Assembly: GCA_947307015.1 (NCBI GenBank)
Contig: CAMZHV010000007.1
Coordinates: 1-64,000 of the forward strand
Source of the DNA: an uncultured Prevotellaceae bacterium
Lineage (GTDB): Bacteria > Bacteroidota > Bacteroidia > Bacteroidales > Bacteroidaceae
Direction: 5' to 3'
DNA: 64,000 nt
The notes under the pieces were generated by a model. The model saw only the letters and a list, made by a program, of their open reading frames with translations. It was not told the origin of the DNA and searched no databases. Shown here piece by piece: positions 10,234 through 19,624 of the stretch; positions within the stretch are counted from its first letter, which is position 1, and every line of letters starts with the position of its first letter. The translations under genes were made by a program, and so were the position numbers.

Positions 10234-12861
10234 TTACTCAAAATAATAGACGCGTTTGACGCGGGGTGAAACGGAGGTAAGGATCTCGTAGGGGATGGTG
10301 CCGATGGCTTCGGCGAGTACAGTAGGTGGCAGTTCGGGGCCGAAGATGACGGCGGGGTCACCCTCATGGCAATCGATGTCGGTAACATCTATCATGCAGA
10401 CATCCATACAGATATTGCCGACATAGGGGGCGCGCTGGCCGTTGACGAGGCAGTAGCCGTTGCCGCAGCCGAGGTGACGGTTCAAGCCATCGGCATAACC
10501 AATGGGCAGGGCTGCGATGCGGCTGTCACGCGTCAGATGACCCTTGCGCGAATAGCCCACAGTCTCGGTGGCGGGAACGTCGTGGATCTGGAGGATGGTG
10601 GTTTTGAGGGTGGAAATGCACACCAAAGGTGAATGGACAATGGACAATGGACAATGAGCATTTCCACTTGAATGAGCATTTGATGCAGGCATATCTCCAT
10701 TGTACATTGTGCATTCTCCATTGTCCATTGTACATTGTCCATTGTCCATTGTACATTGTCCATTGTCCATTGGATTGATGCCATACAATCCGAGTCCCAA
10801 CCTGACCATATCGCAGTGACGCTCGGGGAAATGCTCGATGGCGGCGCTGTTGCAGATGTGGCGCAGAATATGATGCGGGAAGGTGGCTTGCAGTTGGTCG
10901 GCAGCGGAGCAAAAGAGCTGCCACTGGTGCTTGGAGAAAGCGTCGAAGTCTTCGCTGTCGGAGCCTACGAAATGCGTGAACACGGAGCGCGGGATGAGCG
11001 CCTGCTGGGCGCAGAGGCGTTCGATGAGCTGTGAAAGGTCTTTGGCTGGCTCGAAGCCAAGGCGGTGCATTCCCGTGTCGAGCTTCAAGTGGATGGGGTA
11101 GTTGGTGATACCCTCGCGCTCGGCGGCATGGATGAGGGCTTCGAGGAGCCGGAAGCTGTAGACCTCGGGCTCAAGGTGGTACTCGAAAAGCGTCTGGAAG
11201 GATGACATCTCGGGATTCATTACCATGATATTCGCCGTGATGCCTGCACGTCGCAACTCCACACCTTCGTCGGCAACAGCCACGGCAAGATAGTCAACGC
11301 CCTGATCCTGTAGCGTCTTGGCAACCTCCACGGCTCCGGCACCGTAGGCAGAAGCCTTGACCATACATATCATCTTGGTCTCGGGGCGCATGAAGGAGCG
11401 GTAATAGTTAAGATTGCTGACGACAGCGGGGAGGTTAACCTCGAGGATTGTCTCGTGAACTCGCTGCACGAGGGCATCGGCGAGGCGGTCGAAGCGGGCG
11501 AGGCGAGCACCTTTGATGAGGATGACGCGGTCGCAGAGGTTGCGGAAAGTGGCCGAGGCGAGGAAGGCGTCGACAGAGGGGAAGCAGACCCACCCCCAGC
11601 CCCTCCCGTGAGGGAGGGGAGTGGGCTGCGCCGTGACAGTCTCTTGCAAGCCGGAGGTCTCCCCTCCCTCACGGGAGGGGTCGGGGGTGGGTCTGAAAGT
11701 TTCAACGTTGGCCATCCCTGCGCTGACTTCATCGCCGATACCTATGAATTCGTCGACACCATATTGTTGGAGGAGGCTGGCAACTTGTCGGTAGAGCTCA
11801 GTGAGCGTGAGGCCCGTTTGCTTGATATCTGAGAGGATGAGCGTACGCTTGCAACCCGAAGCGTCAGGGCGGCGACGCATGAAGTCGAGAGCAATCTCTA
11901 AGGAACCAAGGTCGCTGTTGCAGGTGTCAGTGATGAGCGTGCAATTGTTGCGTCCCTCCTTGACTTCGAGACGCATGGCCACAGCTTCGAGGTTCTCGAT
12001 GCGCTGTGCAATCAGGTCATCCTTCAATCCGAGGTAGCGGCAGGCGCAGATGCAATGGCAGATATTCTCGATGCCGGCAGCGTTAGCGAAAAGGGGCGAG
12101 AGATGAGCGGTGAGGGCGTTAAAATCATCCTTCTTCCAGCCGATGAGTTCGCCCTGGAAATGGCTTTCGGCGATGCACTGGTTAATCGTCTCGTCGTCGG
12201 CATTATATATAAGTACGCGCGCGTTGTGGAAGAGGCGCAGCTTCTCGAAGCATTTCTCGCGGCGGTTGCCGAAGTTCTCGTCGTGGGCAGAGCCAAGATG
12301 CGTCATGATGCCCATGGTGGGCTGGATGATGCTTTCGAGGGCTGCCATCTCACCCGGCTCGCTGATGCCAGCTTCAAAGATGCCGAGTTGTGTCTGCTCC
12401 GAGAGGCGCCACACGGACAGCGGCACACCAATCTGTGAGTTCCATGAGCGTGGCGAGCGTGTTATGGCGAAATCAGGAGACAGAAGTTGGTAGAGCCACT
12501 CTTTGACGATGGTCTTGCCGTTGGAACCCGTGATGCCGACGACGGGGATGTTGAACTCTTCGCGGTGGCGCTCAGCCAAGCGTTGCATGGCCTTCATGGG
12601 TGAGTTCACTTTCAGGTAGTTGGCATCCTCTTCGGGATGCTCAGGCACCTGCGATACGACGAAGTTGCGTACGCCGCGGCGGTAGAGCTCTGGGATATAG
12701 CGGTGGCCGTCGTTCTTCTGTGTGCGGATGGCAAAGAAAAGCGTCTCTTCGGGAAAAACAAGGGAACGGCTGTCGGTGAGCAGCCAATCGATATGCGTGT
12801 CAGCGGTACCGTAGCGGTGGGCACCGATGAGGGTAGTAATGGTAGAGATGGAATAGGTCAT
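10234..12861 (-). CDS. murF-alr: Bifunctional UDP-MurNAc-tripeptide:D-Ala-D-Ala ligase / alanine racemase
   Basis: Fusion of MurF (residues ~1-440) and alanine racemase (~470-875), as known in Bacteroidales. MurF shows the ATP-binding loop GITGSNGKT near residue 110; Alr shows the PLP lysine in MVKASAYGAGA near residue 500. It makes D-Ala and adds D-Ala-D-Ala to the peptidoglycan precursor in the cytoplasm. Two foreign stretches are in frame: residues ~389-425 come from an inverted pair of GC-rich palindromes at the domain linker, and residues ~697-743 come from tandem 9-mer repeats inside the Alr barrel. Start taken at ATG 12861 because the residues before it derive from the 9-mer repeat. 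It follows the GSCFA gene and is essential by inference, so the insertions must be tolerated. Confidence 0.95.
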   Translation of the reverse strand: MTYSISTITTLIGAHRYGTADTHIDWLLTDSRSLVFPEETLFFAIRTQKNDGHRYIPELYRRGVRNFVVSQVPEHPEEDANYLKVNSPMKAMQRLAERHREEFNIPVVGITGSNGKTIVKEWLYQLLSPDFAITRSPRSWNSQIGVPLSVWRLSEQTQLGIFEAGISEPGEMAALESIIQPTMGIMTHLGSAHDENFGNRREKCFEKLRLFHNARVLIYNADDETINQCIAESHFQGELIGWKKDDFNALTAHLSPLFANAAGIENICHCICACRYLGLKDDLIAQRIENLEAVAMRLEVKEGRNNCTLITDTCNSDLGSLEIALDFMRRRPDASGCKRTLILSDIKQTGLTLTELYRQVASLLQQYGVDEFIGIGDEVSAGMANVETFRPTPDPSREGGETSGLQETVTAQPTPLPHGRGWGWVCFPSVDAFLASATFRNLCDRVILIKGARLARFDRLADALVQRVHETILEVNLPAVVSNLNYYRSFMRPETKMICMVKASAYGAGAVEVAKTLQDQGVDYLAVAVADEGVELRRAGITANIMVMNPEMSSFQTLFEYHLEPEVYSFRLLEALIHAAEREGITNYPIHLKLDTGMHRLGFEPAKDLSQLIERLCAQQALIPRSVFTHFVGSDSEDFDAFSKHQWQLFCSAADQLQATFPHHILRHICNSAAIEHFPERHCDMVRLGLGLYGINPMDNGQCTMDNGQCTMDNGECTMYNGDMPASNAHSSGNAHCPLSIVHSPLVCISTLKTTILQIHDVPATETVGYSRKGHLTRDSRIAALPIGYADGLNRHLGCGNGYCLVNGQRAPYVGNICMDVCMIDVTDIDCHEGDPAVIFGPELPPTVLAEAIGTIPYEILTSVSPRVKRVYYFE
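10632..10771. repeat. Tandem 9-mer repeats (AATGGACAA / TTGTCCATT) inside alr
   Basis: Units of AATGGACAA run from 10632 to 10656, and the opposite orientation TTGTCCATT (with TTGTACATT variants) runs from about 10696 to 10771. The two blocks can pair over a ~40-nt loop. The whole stretch is read in frame in the racemase domain as alternating MDNGQCT-type units and an SIVHCPL-type unit. Confidence 0.85.
11586..11694. repeat. Inverted pair of GC-rich palindromes inside murF-alr
   Basis: Copy one is at 11586-11622, copy two at 11658-11694, reversed. The copies match over 36 nt with about three differences; each starts outward with AGACCCACCCCC and contains the palindrome CCCTCCCGTGAGGGAGGG. 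The protein reads PTPDPSREGGE and PTPLPHGRGWGWV at these points. Located at the junction of the MurF and Alr domains. Confidence 0.88.
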
Positions 12862-12871
12862 TATTGAATGA

Positions 12872-12895
12872 ATAATGGACAATGGATAATGGACA
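12872..12895. repeat. Tandem 9-mer repeat between GSCFA gene and murF-alr
   Basis: About two and a half imperfect AATGGACAA units lie between the GSCFA stop (12907) and the murF-alr start (12861). Same unit as inside alr and in the leader of the DUF1080 gene. Confidence 0.75.
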
Positions 12896-12906
12896 GTACT
12901 ATTCGG

Positions 12907-13824
12907 TTAAAGCTCAATATGGTATTTGGCCATGAGCTCACGCAGGCGGTCCTGCGTTTGCTCGCGGAAACGGAGAGCGGCAGGCGAAGAGGGGTCTTCA
13001 GGCCTGTGCTGCAAAGCCTTGCGAATAGGCTCAAAGTCATAGAGATAGCGACTCGTTTCATTGTCGACGCATTGGTCTACGAAGCGTTCCCAGATGTAGT
13101 CGATAGCCTGCTCCGACGGGTGCAGGAGATCGGGACCGTAGAAACGGTAGTCGCGCAGCTCGTCGAGGACAATCTCGTAGGCGGGGAAGTAGGCCACCTG
13201 CTCCGGAAGTTGTCGTTGCAATTGGTCGACGGCGAGAAGCAGCACGGCCTTGCTCAAACGGCTTTCATGGAAACCGTATTTGGAATAACGGTAAGGCGAG
13301 ACAGTGAAGATGACCTGTGCTCGGGGGAAAAGGCTGCACAGCTTCTCGAGCGTAGTGACGCACTCTTCTACAGTCATCCCACATTCGGTGAACTCAGCTT
13401 GCGGACGCTTGTGGCAATTGCCAACGACCAGAGAGTCAGCTCGTTTGTAGTAGCGGTTCGTTCCCAGCGTAATGATGATGGTCGTGGGGTTCCACTCGAC
13501 GAGCTTGCCACGGGCAGAGAGCACAGCGGCACGGCAGGCCTCGAGTGTGGAGGCGTTGGCGTGGCTGTCGGTGAGCCAACAATGCCAGCGGTCGTCCTCG
13601 TCGCAGAAGTAGAGGTCGTTGGACATCGGATTGGATGTGAGCACCTGCAGGATGCTCAGCGGGTTGTACAGCACACCAAAAGGATTGACGAGGGCGGGGA
13701 GTCCGCTTTGTCGCATTTTTGCACCGATCTTCTCGGCAAAACACGAACCAATGAGCGCAACGCGATTGTGGAGGTTTATCGGGCGTTTCAGTGAGGGTAT
13801 CTCAACGGTAGTAATCAGTTTCAT
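12907..13824 (-). CDS. GSCFA-domain protein
   Basis: 305 residues with the family signature ALIGSCFAEKIG at about residue 30 and an SGNH-like pattern (later IITLGTNRYY and DLLHPSEQAIDYIW). The family is widespread in Bacteroidetes and resembles SGNH hydrolases; its substrate is not established. No signal peptide is visible. It lies upstream of murF-alr on the same strand with a 45-bp gap, a neighbourhood that hints at a cell-envelope role (inference). A -7 box only a few bases upstream of the ATG suggests an almost leaderless transcript. Confidence 0.88.
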   Translation of the reverse strand: MKLITTVEIPSLKRPINLHNRVALIGSCFAEKIGAKMRQSGLPALVNPFGVLYNPLSILQVLTSNPMSNDLYFCDEDDRWHCWLTDSHANASTLEACRAAVLSARGKLVEWNPTTIIITLGTNRYYKRADSLVVGNCHKRPQAEFTECGMTVEECVTTLEKLCSLFPRAQVIFTVSPYRYSKYGFHESRLSKAVLLLAVDQLQRQLPEQVAYFPAYEIVLDELRDYRFYGPDLLHPSEQAIDYIWERFVDQCVDNETSRYLYDFEPIRKALQHRPEDPSSPAALRFREQTQDRLRELMAKYHIEL

Positions 13825-13828
13825 GCGA

Positions 13829-13836
13829 CAAAGATA
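13829..13836 (-). promoter_or_regulatory. -7 box for GSCFA-murF-alr operon
   Basis: TATCTTTG on the minus strand, ending 5 bp before the ATG. A TTTG at 13858-13861 lies 21 bp upstream, a good -33 spacing. Divergent from the dxs promoter. Confidence 0.65.
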
Positions 13837-13901
13837 AGCAAAAAACGAATATGTTATACAAAAAAAGTGTATAATTTGCGAAATATGCTCTTATAGAGCA
13901 A

Positions 13902-13936
13902 AAAGTTTAAAGTTTAAAGTTTAAAGTTTAAAGTTT
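13902..13936. repeat. Five tandem AAAGTTT units overlapping the dxs promoter
   Basis: Exactly five consecutive 7-mers AAAGTTT occupy 13902-13936, ending 4 bp before the -7 box of dxs. The block covers the place where the -33 element should be, so a change in copy number would alter promoter geometry. Confidence 0.85.
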
Positions 13937-13940
13937 TTAT

Positions 13941-13948
13941 TACCTTTG
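13941..13948 (+). promoter_or_regulatory. -7 box for dxs-trkA
   Basis: TACCTTTG, a perfect TAnnTTTG match, 18 bp before the ATG at 13967. The TTG at 13946, which would extend the frame, lies inside this box and so is not the start. Confidence 0.7.
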
Positions 13949-13966
13949 CAACGCAATTCTATCGTA

Positions 13967-15868
13967 ATGACCGAAACAAACGCTCACACATACCCTCTAT
14001 TGGAGCAAATCAAGCTCCCCGCGTACCTGCGACAACTCCCCTTGGAGCAGTTGCCGGAAGTGTGCCGCGAACTGCGCCAGGATATCATTGACGAGCTGTC
14101 AGACAACCCTGGACATTTTGCCTCAAGCTTAGGTGTCGTGGAATTGACTGTGGCGCTCCACTATGTCTACAATACGCCTTACGACCGCATCGTTTGGGAT
14201 GTGGGGCATCAGGCATACGGGCATAAGATTCTGACGGGGCGCCGCGAAGCATTCCGCACGAACCGTAAGTTTGGCGGCCTCAAGCCTTTCCCCTCGCCCG
14301 AGGAGAGCGAGTACGATGCCTTCACCGCCGGTCACGCTTCTAACAGTATCAGTGCTGCCCTCGGTATGGCATTGGCAGCTAAGGCGAAGCACGAGGCCGA
14401 CCGCCACGTCGTAGCTGTCATCGGCGATGGTGCCATGAGCGGCGGTTTGGCTTTCGAAGGCTTGAACAATGCGGCCAACACGCCCAATGACGTGCTCATC
14501 ATCTTGAATGACAACAACATGAGCATAGATCGCAGTGTGGGCGGCATGAAGAACCTCCTGCACCAGTTGCAGACCAACCCTACCTACAACCGCATTCGCG
14601 ACAAGGCTTCGCGCAAGTTGTTGTCATGGGGATGGATGAGCGAGGAAGGCAAGCGCAGCATCTTACGCTTTAACAATTCGCTGAAGAGCTTCATCAACCA
14701 TCAGCAGAATGTCTTCGAAGGTATGAACATCCGCTACTTTGGACCTACCGACGGCCATGACGTCATCGAGCTGGTGAAGACGCTGCGCATCATCAAAGAC
14801 ATGAACGGCCCCAAGCTGCTGCACATCCACACCGTCAAAGGCAAGGGCTTCGAACCTGCCGAGAAAGGTGGGGCGCTGTGGCATGCGCCGGGTAAGTTCG
14901 ACCCTAACACGGGCGAGATAATCAAGAGCGACGAGACGGGTCTGCCGCCCAAGTTCCAGGATGTCTTCGGGCATACTTTATTGGAACTTGCGCGCAAAAA
15001 CAACCGCATCGTTGGTGTCACGCCCGCCATGCCCACAGGTTGCTCCATGAATATCATGATGGAGGCCATGCCTGAGCGCGCCTACGATGTGGGCATCGCT
15101 GAGGGGCATGCCGTGACTTTCTCGGCCGGCATGGCCAAGGACGGTCTGCTGCCTTTCTGTAACATTTACAGCTCGTTTGCCCAGCGTGCTTACGACAACC
15201 TTATTCATGATGTCTGCATCTCACGGCTGAACGTCGTCCTGTGTCTCGACCGCGCAGGACTTGTCGGCGAGGATGGCCCCACGCACCACGGTGCCTTCGA
15301 CCTGGCATTCCTTCGCCCCATTCCCAACCTGACCATCGCCTCACCCATGGACGAGCATGAGCTGCGCCATCTGATGTATACGGCGCAGCTGCCGGACAAG
15401 GGTCCCTTCGTCATCCGCTACCCCCGCGGTCGCGGCTCGCAAACTGATTGGGAATGTCCGATGCAGGAAATCCCCGTTGGACGTGGACGCAAGCTCAAGG
15501 ACGGCAAAGACATAGCCATGCTTACTATCGGTCCCCTCGGCGTGACTGCCTGCGAAGCTATCCGTCAGGCAGAGGCTGAGCATCCGGGGCTCTCCATTGC
15601 CCACTACGATATGCGTTTCCTCAAACCTTTGGACGAGCGTCTGCTCACTGAGGTGGCAGCACGCTTCAAGCGTATTGTCACCCTTGAGGACGGTGTACGT
15701 ACAGGAGGTTTGGGCTCGGCCGTGCTCGAATGGATGTCCGACCATGGTATGACACCAAAGATCATACGCCTCGGGCTGCCCGACAGCTTCGTTGAACACG
15801 GCAGCTGCAAGGAACTGCACCACCTCTGTGGCATTGACGTTGAAGGTATTAAAAAGCATCTTTTATGA
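13967..15868 (+). CDS. dxs: 1-deoxy-D-xylulose-5-phosphate synthase
   Basis: About 633 residues; condenses pyruvate and glyceraldehyde 3-phosphate to DXP using thiamine diphosphate, the first step of the MEP isoprenoid pathway. The ThDP/Mg motif GDGAMSGG is near residue 153, the transketolase-type pyrimidine domain follows ([17 protein letters not shown]), and the C-terminal domain is complete. The ATG at 13967 is chosen because the -7 box overlaps the longer start. The stop overlaps the trkA start by 4 bp (ATGA), so the two are cotranslated. ispF of the same pathway is at 54.4 kb. Confidence 0.96.
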   Translation: MTETNAHTYPLLEQIKLPAYLRQLPLEQLPEVCRELRQDIIDELSDNPGHFASSLGVVELTVALHYVYNTPYDRIVWDVGHQAYGHKILTGRREAFRTNRKFGGLKPFPSPEESEYDAFTAGHASNSISAALGMALAAKAKHEADRHVVAVIGDGAMSGGLAFEGLNNAANTPNDVLIILNDNNMSIDRSVGGMKNLLHQLQTNPTYNRIRDKASRKLLSWGWMSEEGKRSILRFNNSLKSFINHQQNVFEGMNIRYFGPTDGHDVIELVKTLRIIKDMNGPKLLHIHTVKGKGFEPAEKGGALWHAPGKFDPNTGEIIKSDETGLPPKFQDVFGHTLLELARKNNRIVGVTPAMPTGCSMNIMMEAMPERAYDVGIAEGHAVTFSAGMAKDGLLPFCNIYSSFAQRAYDNLIHDVCISRLNVVLCLDRAGLVGEDGPTHHGAFDLAFLRPIPNLTIASPMDEHELRHLMYTAQLPDKGPFVIRYPRGRGSQTDWECPMQEIPVGRGRKLKDGKDIAMLTIGPLGVTACEAIRQAEAEHPGLSIAHYDMRFLKPLDERLLTEVAARFKRIVTLEDGVRTGGLGSAVLEWMSDHGMTPKIIRLGLPDSFVEHGSCKELHHLCGIDVEGIKKHLL

Positions 15869-17244
15869 AGATCATCATCGCAGGCGCGGGTGCTGTGGGT
15901 AGCCATCTGGCCGCCCTCCTCACCAAAGAGAACCATGATATTGTGCTCATCGATCCCGACGAGCCCAAATTGGCCAATGCCAGCGAGGGGTTGGATCTGA
16001 TGACGCTGAACGTGTCGCCCACCAGCATCAGCGGTCTCAAGGAAGCCGGCACCCCGCAGGCTGACCTCTTCATCGCCGTGACACCTTCGGAGACGAAGAA
16101 CCTCACGTGCTGTGTGTTGGCCAGCAGCCTCGGCGCCAAGAAGACCGTGGCACGTATCGACAACGGCGAATATCTCGAACCCAAAAACCGCGACTTTTTC
16201 ACCTCCATGGGCATCGGTTCGCTCATCTACCCCGAGGCATTGGCGGCGCAGGAAATCGTCAACGGCGTGCGACGCTCTTGGGTACGACAATGGTGGGAGG
16301 TACACAACGGCGCTTTGGTGATTCTGGGCATTAAGTTGCGCGAGGAGGCAACAGCGCTCTACGGCAAGCAGCTCAAGGATCTCTGCCCGCCCGACTCGCC
16401 CTACCATATTGTGGCTATCAAACGCGACGAGGACACGATCATCCCGGGTGGTCTCGATGAGCTAAAATTGGGTGATATCGCCTATTTCATGACCACGAAG
16501 CTCTTTGTGCCCAACATCCGGCAGCTTGTGGGTAAGGAGAAATATCTCGATGTCAAGAAGGTGATGATTATGGGTGGCGGACGCATCGCCGTGCAGACTT
16601 GCCATCGCCTGCCCGACTATATGGACGCAAAAATCATTGAGCAAGATCCCGAGCGCTGTCGCAAGCTCACGGAACTGCTCGACAATGACAACGTGCTGAT
16701 CATCAACGGCGATGGACGCGACACGCAGCTCCTGCAGGAGGAAGGCATACGTCAGACGCAAGCTTTCTGTGCCCTCACACCCGACACGGAGACGAACATC
16801 CTCGCCTGTCTCGCAGCCAAGCGTATGGGGGTGCGCAAGACTGTGGCCATGGTCGAAAACACAGATTACATCACAATGGCAGAGAAGTTGGACATCGGCA
16901 CCATCATCAACAAAAAGGCCATTGCAGCAGGTCACATCTACCAGATGATGCTTGATGCCGACGTGGCCAGCGTGAAAAGCCTTACCATTGCTGATGTGGA
17001 TGTCGCCGAACTTGATGTGGTTGAAGGTGCAATGGTCACGCGCGCACCTGTCATGAAGCTCGGACTGCCTAAGGGCATCACCATCGGCGGCCTTGTACGC
17101 GACGGCGAGGGCATTCTCGTCAACGGTAGCACGCATATCCTCCCAGGCGATCGTGTCGTCGTCTTCTCCCGCACCGCCCTCTTCAAGCAGCTCGACCGCT
17201 ACTTCAAGAAACCCGACACTGGCCTCTTCTCGATATTCCATTAA
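15865..17244 (+). CDS. trkA: Trk system potassium uptake protein TrkA
   Basis: 459 residues made of two tandem RCK units, each with a nucleotide-binding domain ([10 protein letters not shown] at residue ~7; [11 protein letters not shown] near residue 234) followed by a TrkA-C domain. It is the cytoplasmic NAD(H)-binding gating subunit of a Trk K+ channel. It overlaps dxs by 4 bp. In many Bacteroidales trkH follows; here the next gene is a TonB-dependent receptor, so the membrane partner must be elsewhere. Confidence 0.95.
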   Translation: MKIIIAGAGAVGSHLAALLTKENHDIVLIDPDEPKLANASEGLDLMTLNVSPTSISGLKEAGTPQADLFIAVTPSETKNLTCCVLASSLGAKKTVARIDNGEYLEPKNRDFFTSMGIGSLIYPEALAAQEIVNGVRRSWVRQWWEVHNGALVILGIKLREEATALYGKQLKDLCPPDSPYHIVAIKRDEDTIIPGGLDELKLGDIAYFMTTKLFVPNIRQLVGKEKYLDVKKVMIMGGGRIAVQTCHRLPDYMDAKIIEQDPERCRKLTELLDNDNVLIINGDGRDTQLLQEEGIRQTQAFCALTPDTETNILACLAAKRMGVRKTVAMVENTDYITMAEKLDIGTIINKKAIAAGHIYQMMLDADVASVKSLTIADVDVAELDVVEGAMVTRAPVMKLGLPKGITIGGLVRDGEGILVNGSTHILPGDRVVVFSRTALFKQLDRYFKKPDTGLFSIFH

Positions 17245-17299
17245 AGACTTTCTCAACTTCGCTTGTGGAAGAGTTAATAGTTAGGTAATCAAAACATTA

Positions 17300-19609
17300 A
17301 TGGTAAATAATCAGTCTTCAGAAAAAACCATTCCCTCCTTAACAAGGGGGGTGAGGGATAGAGCTGTCTTCCATCGTTTCTGTCGCGGCGGTTATGCCAT
17401 CTTCGCCAGCCTCCATCGCGAAGTGCGCATTGGCGTACTCACCGTGAGTATGCTCGTCAGTGTCAACATCCCCAAAGTGCAGGCCCTGCAGATTACAGCA
17501 GCCCCCGCCTCCGACGACGAGCCCGAGGACAAGGAACTGGCAGAAGTCAGCGTCGCAGGTACAATGTCGCCGCTGACAGCGCTGCAGGCAGCACGCATCG
17601 TAGGCGTCATCACGCGCCAACAGATTGAGGCATCGGCGGCGCAAAGCGTCAACGACCTCCTGAAATCAGCCGTCGGTGTAGATGTCCGGCAGCGCGGCGG
17701 CTTTGGTATTCAAACGGACATCAGCATCAATGGCGGCACGTTCGACCAGATCACCCTCCTCCTGAACGGTGTCAACATTTCCTCCCCTCACACAGGCCAC
17801 CTCGCCGCCGACTTCCCCGTCAGCCTTTCCGACATCGAACGCATCGAGATCCTCGAAGGTGCTGCCTCCCGTGTCTACGGCGCTTCCGCTTTCGGGGGAG
17901 CAATCAATATTGTGACAAAGGCCCCTCCCGTGAGGGAAGAGAGTGGCTGGCGCACAGACAGCACTAAGATCAATCAATTCGATTTCGATGCAGGTCTGCA
18001 GGGTGGCTCATATAGCACCTTTGGTGGCGATGCCCGCATAGCCTTTTCTTCGCGGAAGCCCCTTCTCTCCAAAATGGGAGGTGGTGGAGGTGGCTCTTCT
18101 CTTTCTTTTGCCTATCTCCGCTCCTCCGGCGCCACGGTCAACTCCGACTTCTCGCGAGCCAATGCCTACCTTCGTGGCTGCTACGACCACACGGATTTCA
18201 CCGTCGACTGGCAGGCGGGCTACAGCCATAAGTCCTACGGCGCCAACACGTTCTATTCTGCGGCCTACCCCAATCAGTACGAGCGTAATAGCCGCTTCAT
18301 CATCAGTGTTGGTGCTGAGACAAAAGGACGTGTGCATCTGCGTCCGGAGGTCTACTGGCATCGGCTCTACGACAATTTCGAGCTCATCCGAGGCACTACG
18401 ACAGGTGAGAACTTCCATCGCACCGATGTCCATGGCGTACGCCTCACCGCTGCCATCCGGTGGGCATTGGGACGAACGGCTCTCGGCGCCGAGATACGCG
18501 AGGAAGGCATCTACAGCACAACGCTCGGACAGCCCCTCGCAGACATCTCCCGTCACTGCGTGCCGCACGAAGAAGACGTCTATTACACCCATCACGACAG
18601 TCGCACCAACTTCTCCTTCAACCTCGAACACAATATTCTGCTGCCCCGTTTCACAGCCAGTTTCGGCCTTCTCGCCAACAAGAATACGCGCTTCGACGAC
18701 CACCTGCGCTTCTACCCCGGCATTGACCTCGCCGTGACACCCGCTCCTCGCTGGCGCCTCTTCGCCTCCTACAACAAGGGCTTCCGCCTTCCCACCTTCA
18801 CCGACCTCTACTACAAGAGTCCTACGCACGAAGGCAATCAGGGTATGCAAGCCGAAGAGAGCCACAGCTTCCAACTTGGAACAACGATTACAATCAGCCC
18901 CACTTCCTTGTATGGAGGGGAAAGGCTGCGCACAGAGAACCGTTTGAAAATGAAAAAGCGCCCCTCCATACAAAATGGAGGTGGAGCGTTCACATTAAAA
19001 CTCTTCTACCACCGCGGCCACAACCTCATCGACTGGGTGATGTACGCCCCCGACGACATCTATCACAGCGCCAACTTCAACCTCGACAACATGGGCGTAC
19101 AGGCAGAGGCTAACTGGAGATTTTCATCTTTTATCATGCAAAATTCACCCTTAACCTTGAACCTATCCTATGCCTTCATCCACCAGCGCCGCCACGACGA
19201 CCCACCTGTCTACAAGTCCAACTACGCCATGGAGTACCTGCGCCACAAACTTGTCGTTCGCCTCGACCACATGATATGGTCCACCTCCTCGCGACAGTTT
19301 CCCTCCTCCTCGAAGAAAAGGAACAGAGGCGGGGCTTTATCCGCTTCTTGGAACCTCCGCTGGCAGAACCGTATGGGTAGCTACATACGCTACGAGAATG
19401 CGCAGTCCACAGGCGAACTCGTACCCTACAAGCCTTACGCTACGCTCGACCTCAAACTCCGCTGGACAGCGCCCCGCTACGAGCTTTGGGCAGAAGGTTC
19501 CAACCTCTTCAACCGCCGTTACTACGACCTCGGAAACGTCCCTCAACCTGGCATCGTCGTCCTCGCTGGTGTCCGTGTAAAGTTTTCACATACAGCTACG
19601 CACGAATAG
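17300..19609 (+). CDS. TonB-dependent outer-membrane receptor, BtuB-like
   Basis: 769 residues. The N-terminus contains the Bacteroidales pattern YAIFASLHREVRIGVLTVSM that precedes secreted receptors, then a plug domain (~residues 80-190: SVNDLLKSAVGVDVRQRG, SDIERIEILEGAASRVYGAS, FGGAINIV) and a beta barrel to the C-terminus (NLFNRRYYDLGN...). It would import a large ligand, perhaps a corrinoid or siderophore, powered by TonB; the substrate is unassigned. The reading frame carries at least three palindrome-type insertions (residues ~11-20, ~208-220, ~533-563) and possibly two more. It ends 15 bp from the convergent LeuA/CimA-like gene with no terminator between. Confidence 0.88.
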   Translation: MVNNQSSEKTIPSLTRGVRDRAVFHRFCRGGYAIFASLHREVRIGVLTVSMLVSVNIPKVQALQITAAPASDDEPEDKELAEVSVAGTMSPLTALQAARIVGVITRQQIEASAAQSVNDLLKSAVGVDVRQRGGFGIQTDISINGGTFDQITLLLNGVNISSPHTGHLAADFPVSLSDIERIEILEGAASRVYGASAFGGAINIVTKAPPVREESGWRTDSTKINQFDFDAGLQGGSYSTFGGDARIAFSSRKPLLSKMGGGGGGSSLSFAYLRSSGATVNSDFSRANAYLRGCYDHTDFTVDWQAGYSHKSYGANTFYSAAYPNQYERNSRFIISVGAETKGRVHLRPEVYWHRLYDNFELIRGTTTGENFHRTDVHGVRLTAAIRWALGRTALGAEIREEGIYSTTLGQPLADISRHCVPHEEDVYYTHHDSRTNFSFNLEHNILLPRFTASFGLLANKNTRFDDHLRFYPGIDLAVTPAPRWRLFASYNKGFRLPTFTDLYYKSPTHEGNQGMQAEESHSFQLGTTITISPTSLYGGERLRTENRLKMKKRPSIQNGGGAFTLKLFYHRGHNLIDWVMYAPDDIYHSANFNLDNMGVQAEANWRFSSFIMQNSPLTLNLSYAFIHQRRHDDPPVYKSNYAMEYLRHKLVVRLDHMIWSTSSRQFPSSSKKRNRGGALSASWNLRWQNRMGSYIRYENAQSTGELVPYKPYATLDLKLRWTAPRYELWAEGSNLFNRRYYDLGNVPQPGIVVLAGVRVKFSHTATHE
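17331..17358. repeat. Degenerate GC-rich palindrome in TonB receptor N-terminus
   Basis: TTCCCTCCTTAACAAGGGGG followed by a GTGAGGGA end. Read in frame as IPSLTRGVRDRA upstream of the secretion signal; resembles the palindrome family but imperfectly. Confidence 0.6.
17921..17950. repeat. GC-rich palindrome in TonB receptor barrel
   Basis: CCCCTCCCGTGAGGGAAGAG read in frame as PPVREESGW, directly after the plug domain (NIVTKA). Lies in what should be a surface loop or first barrel strand. Confidence 0.65.
18898..18988. repeat. Inverted repeat pair in TonB receptor barrel
   Basis: Two reversed copies of a CCATACAA/TTGTATGG-containing palindrome (18898-18935 and 18957-18988) can pair with each other. 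In frame they encode PTSLYGGERLRTENRL and RPSIQNGGGAF, a likely extracellular loop. Related in style to the AGGGAGGG family but with a different core. Confidence 0.65.
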
Positions 19610-19624
19610 TCGCATAGCCCTGTT

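Noticed and set aside
17245..17299. Cobalamin riboswitch before the BtuB-like receptor
   Set aside because: Only 55 bp separate trkA and the receptor, too short for the riboswitch, and no conserved core is visible.
18055..18100. Another palindrome copy in the TonB receptor (SKMGGGGGGSS)
   Set aside because: Only a weak inverted match (CTCCAAAATGGGAG); a glycine-rich loop explains it equally well.
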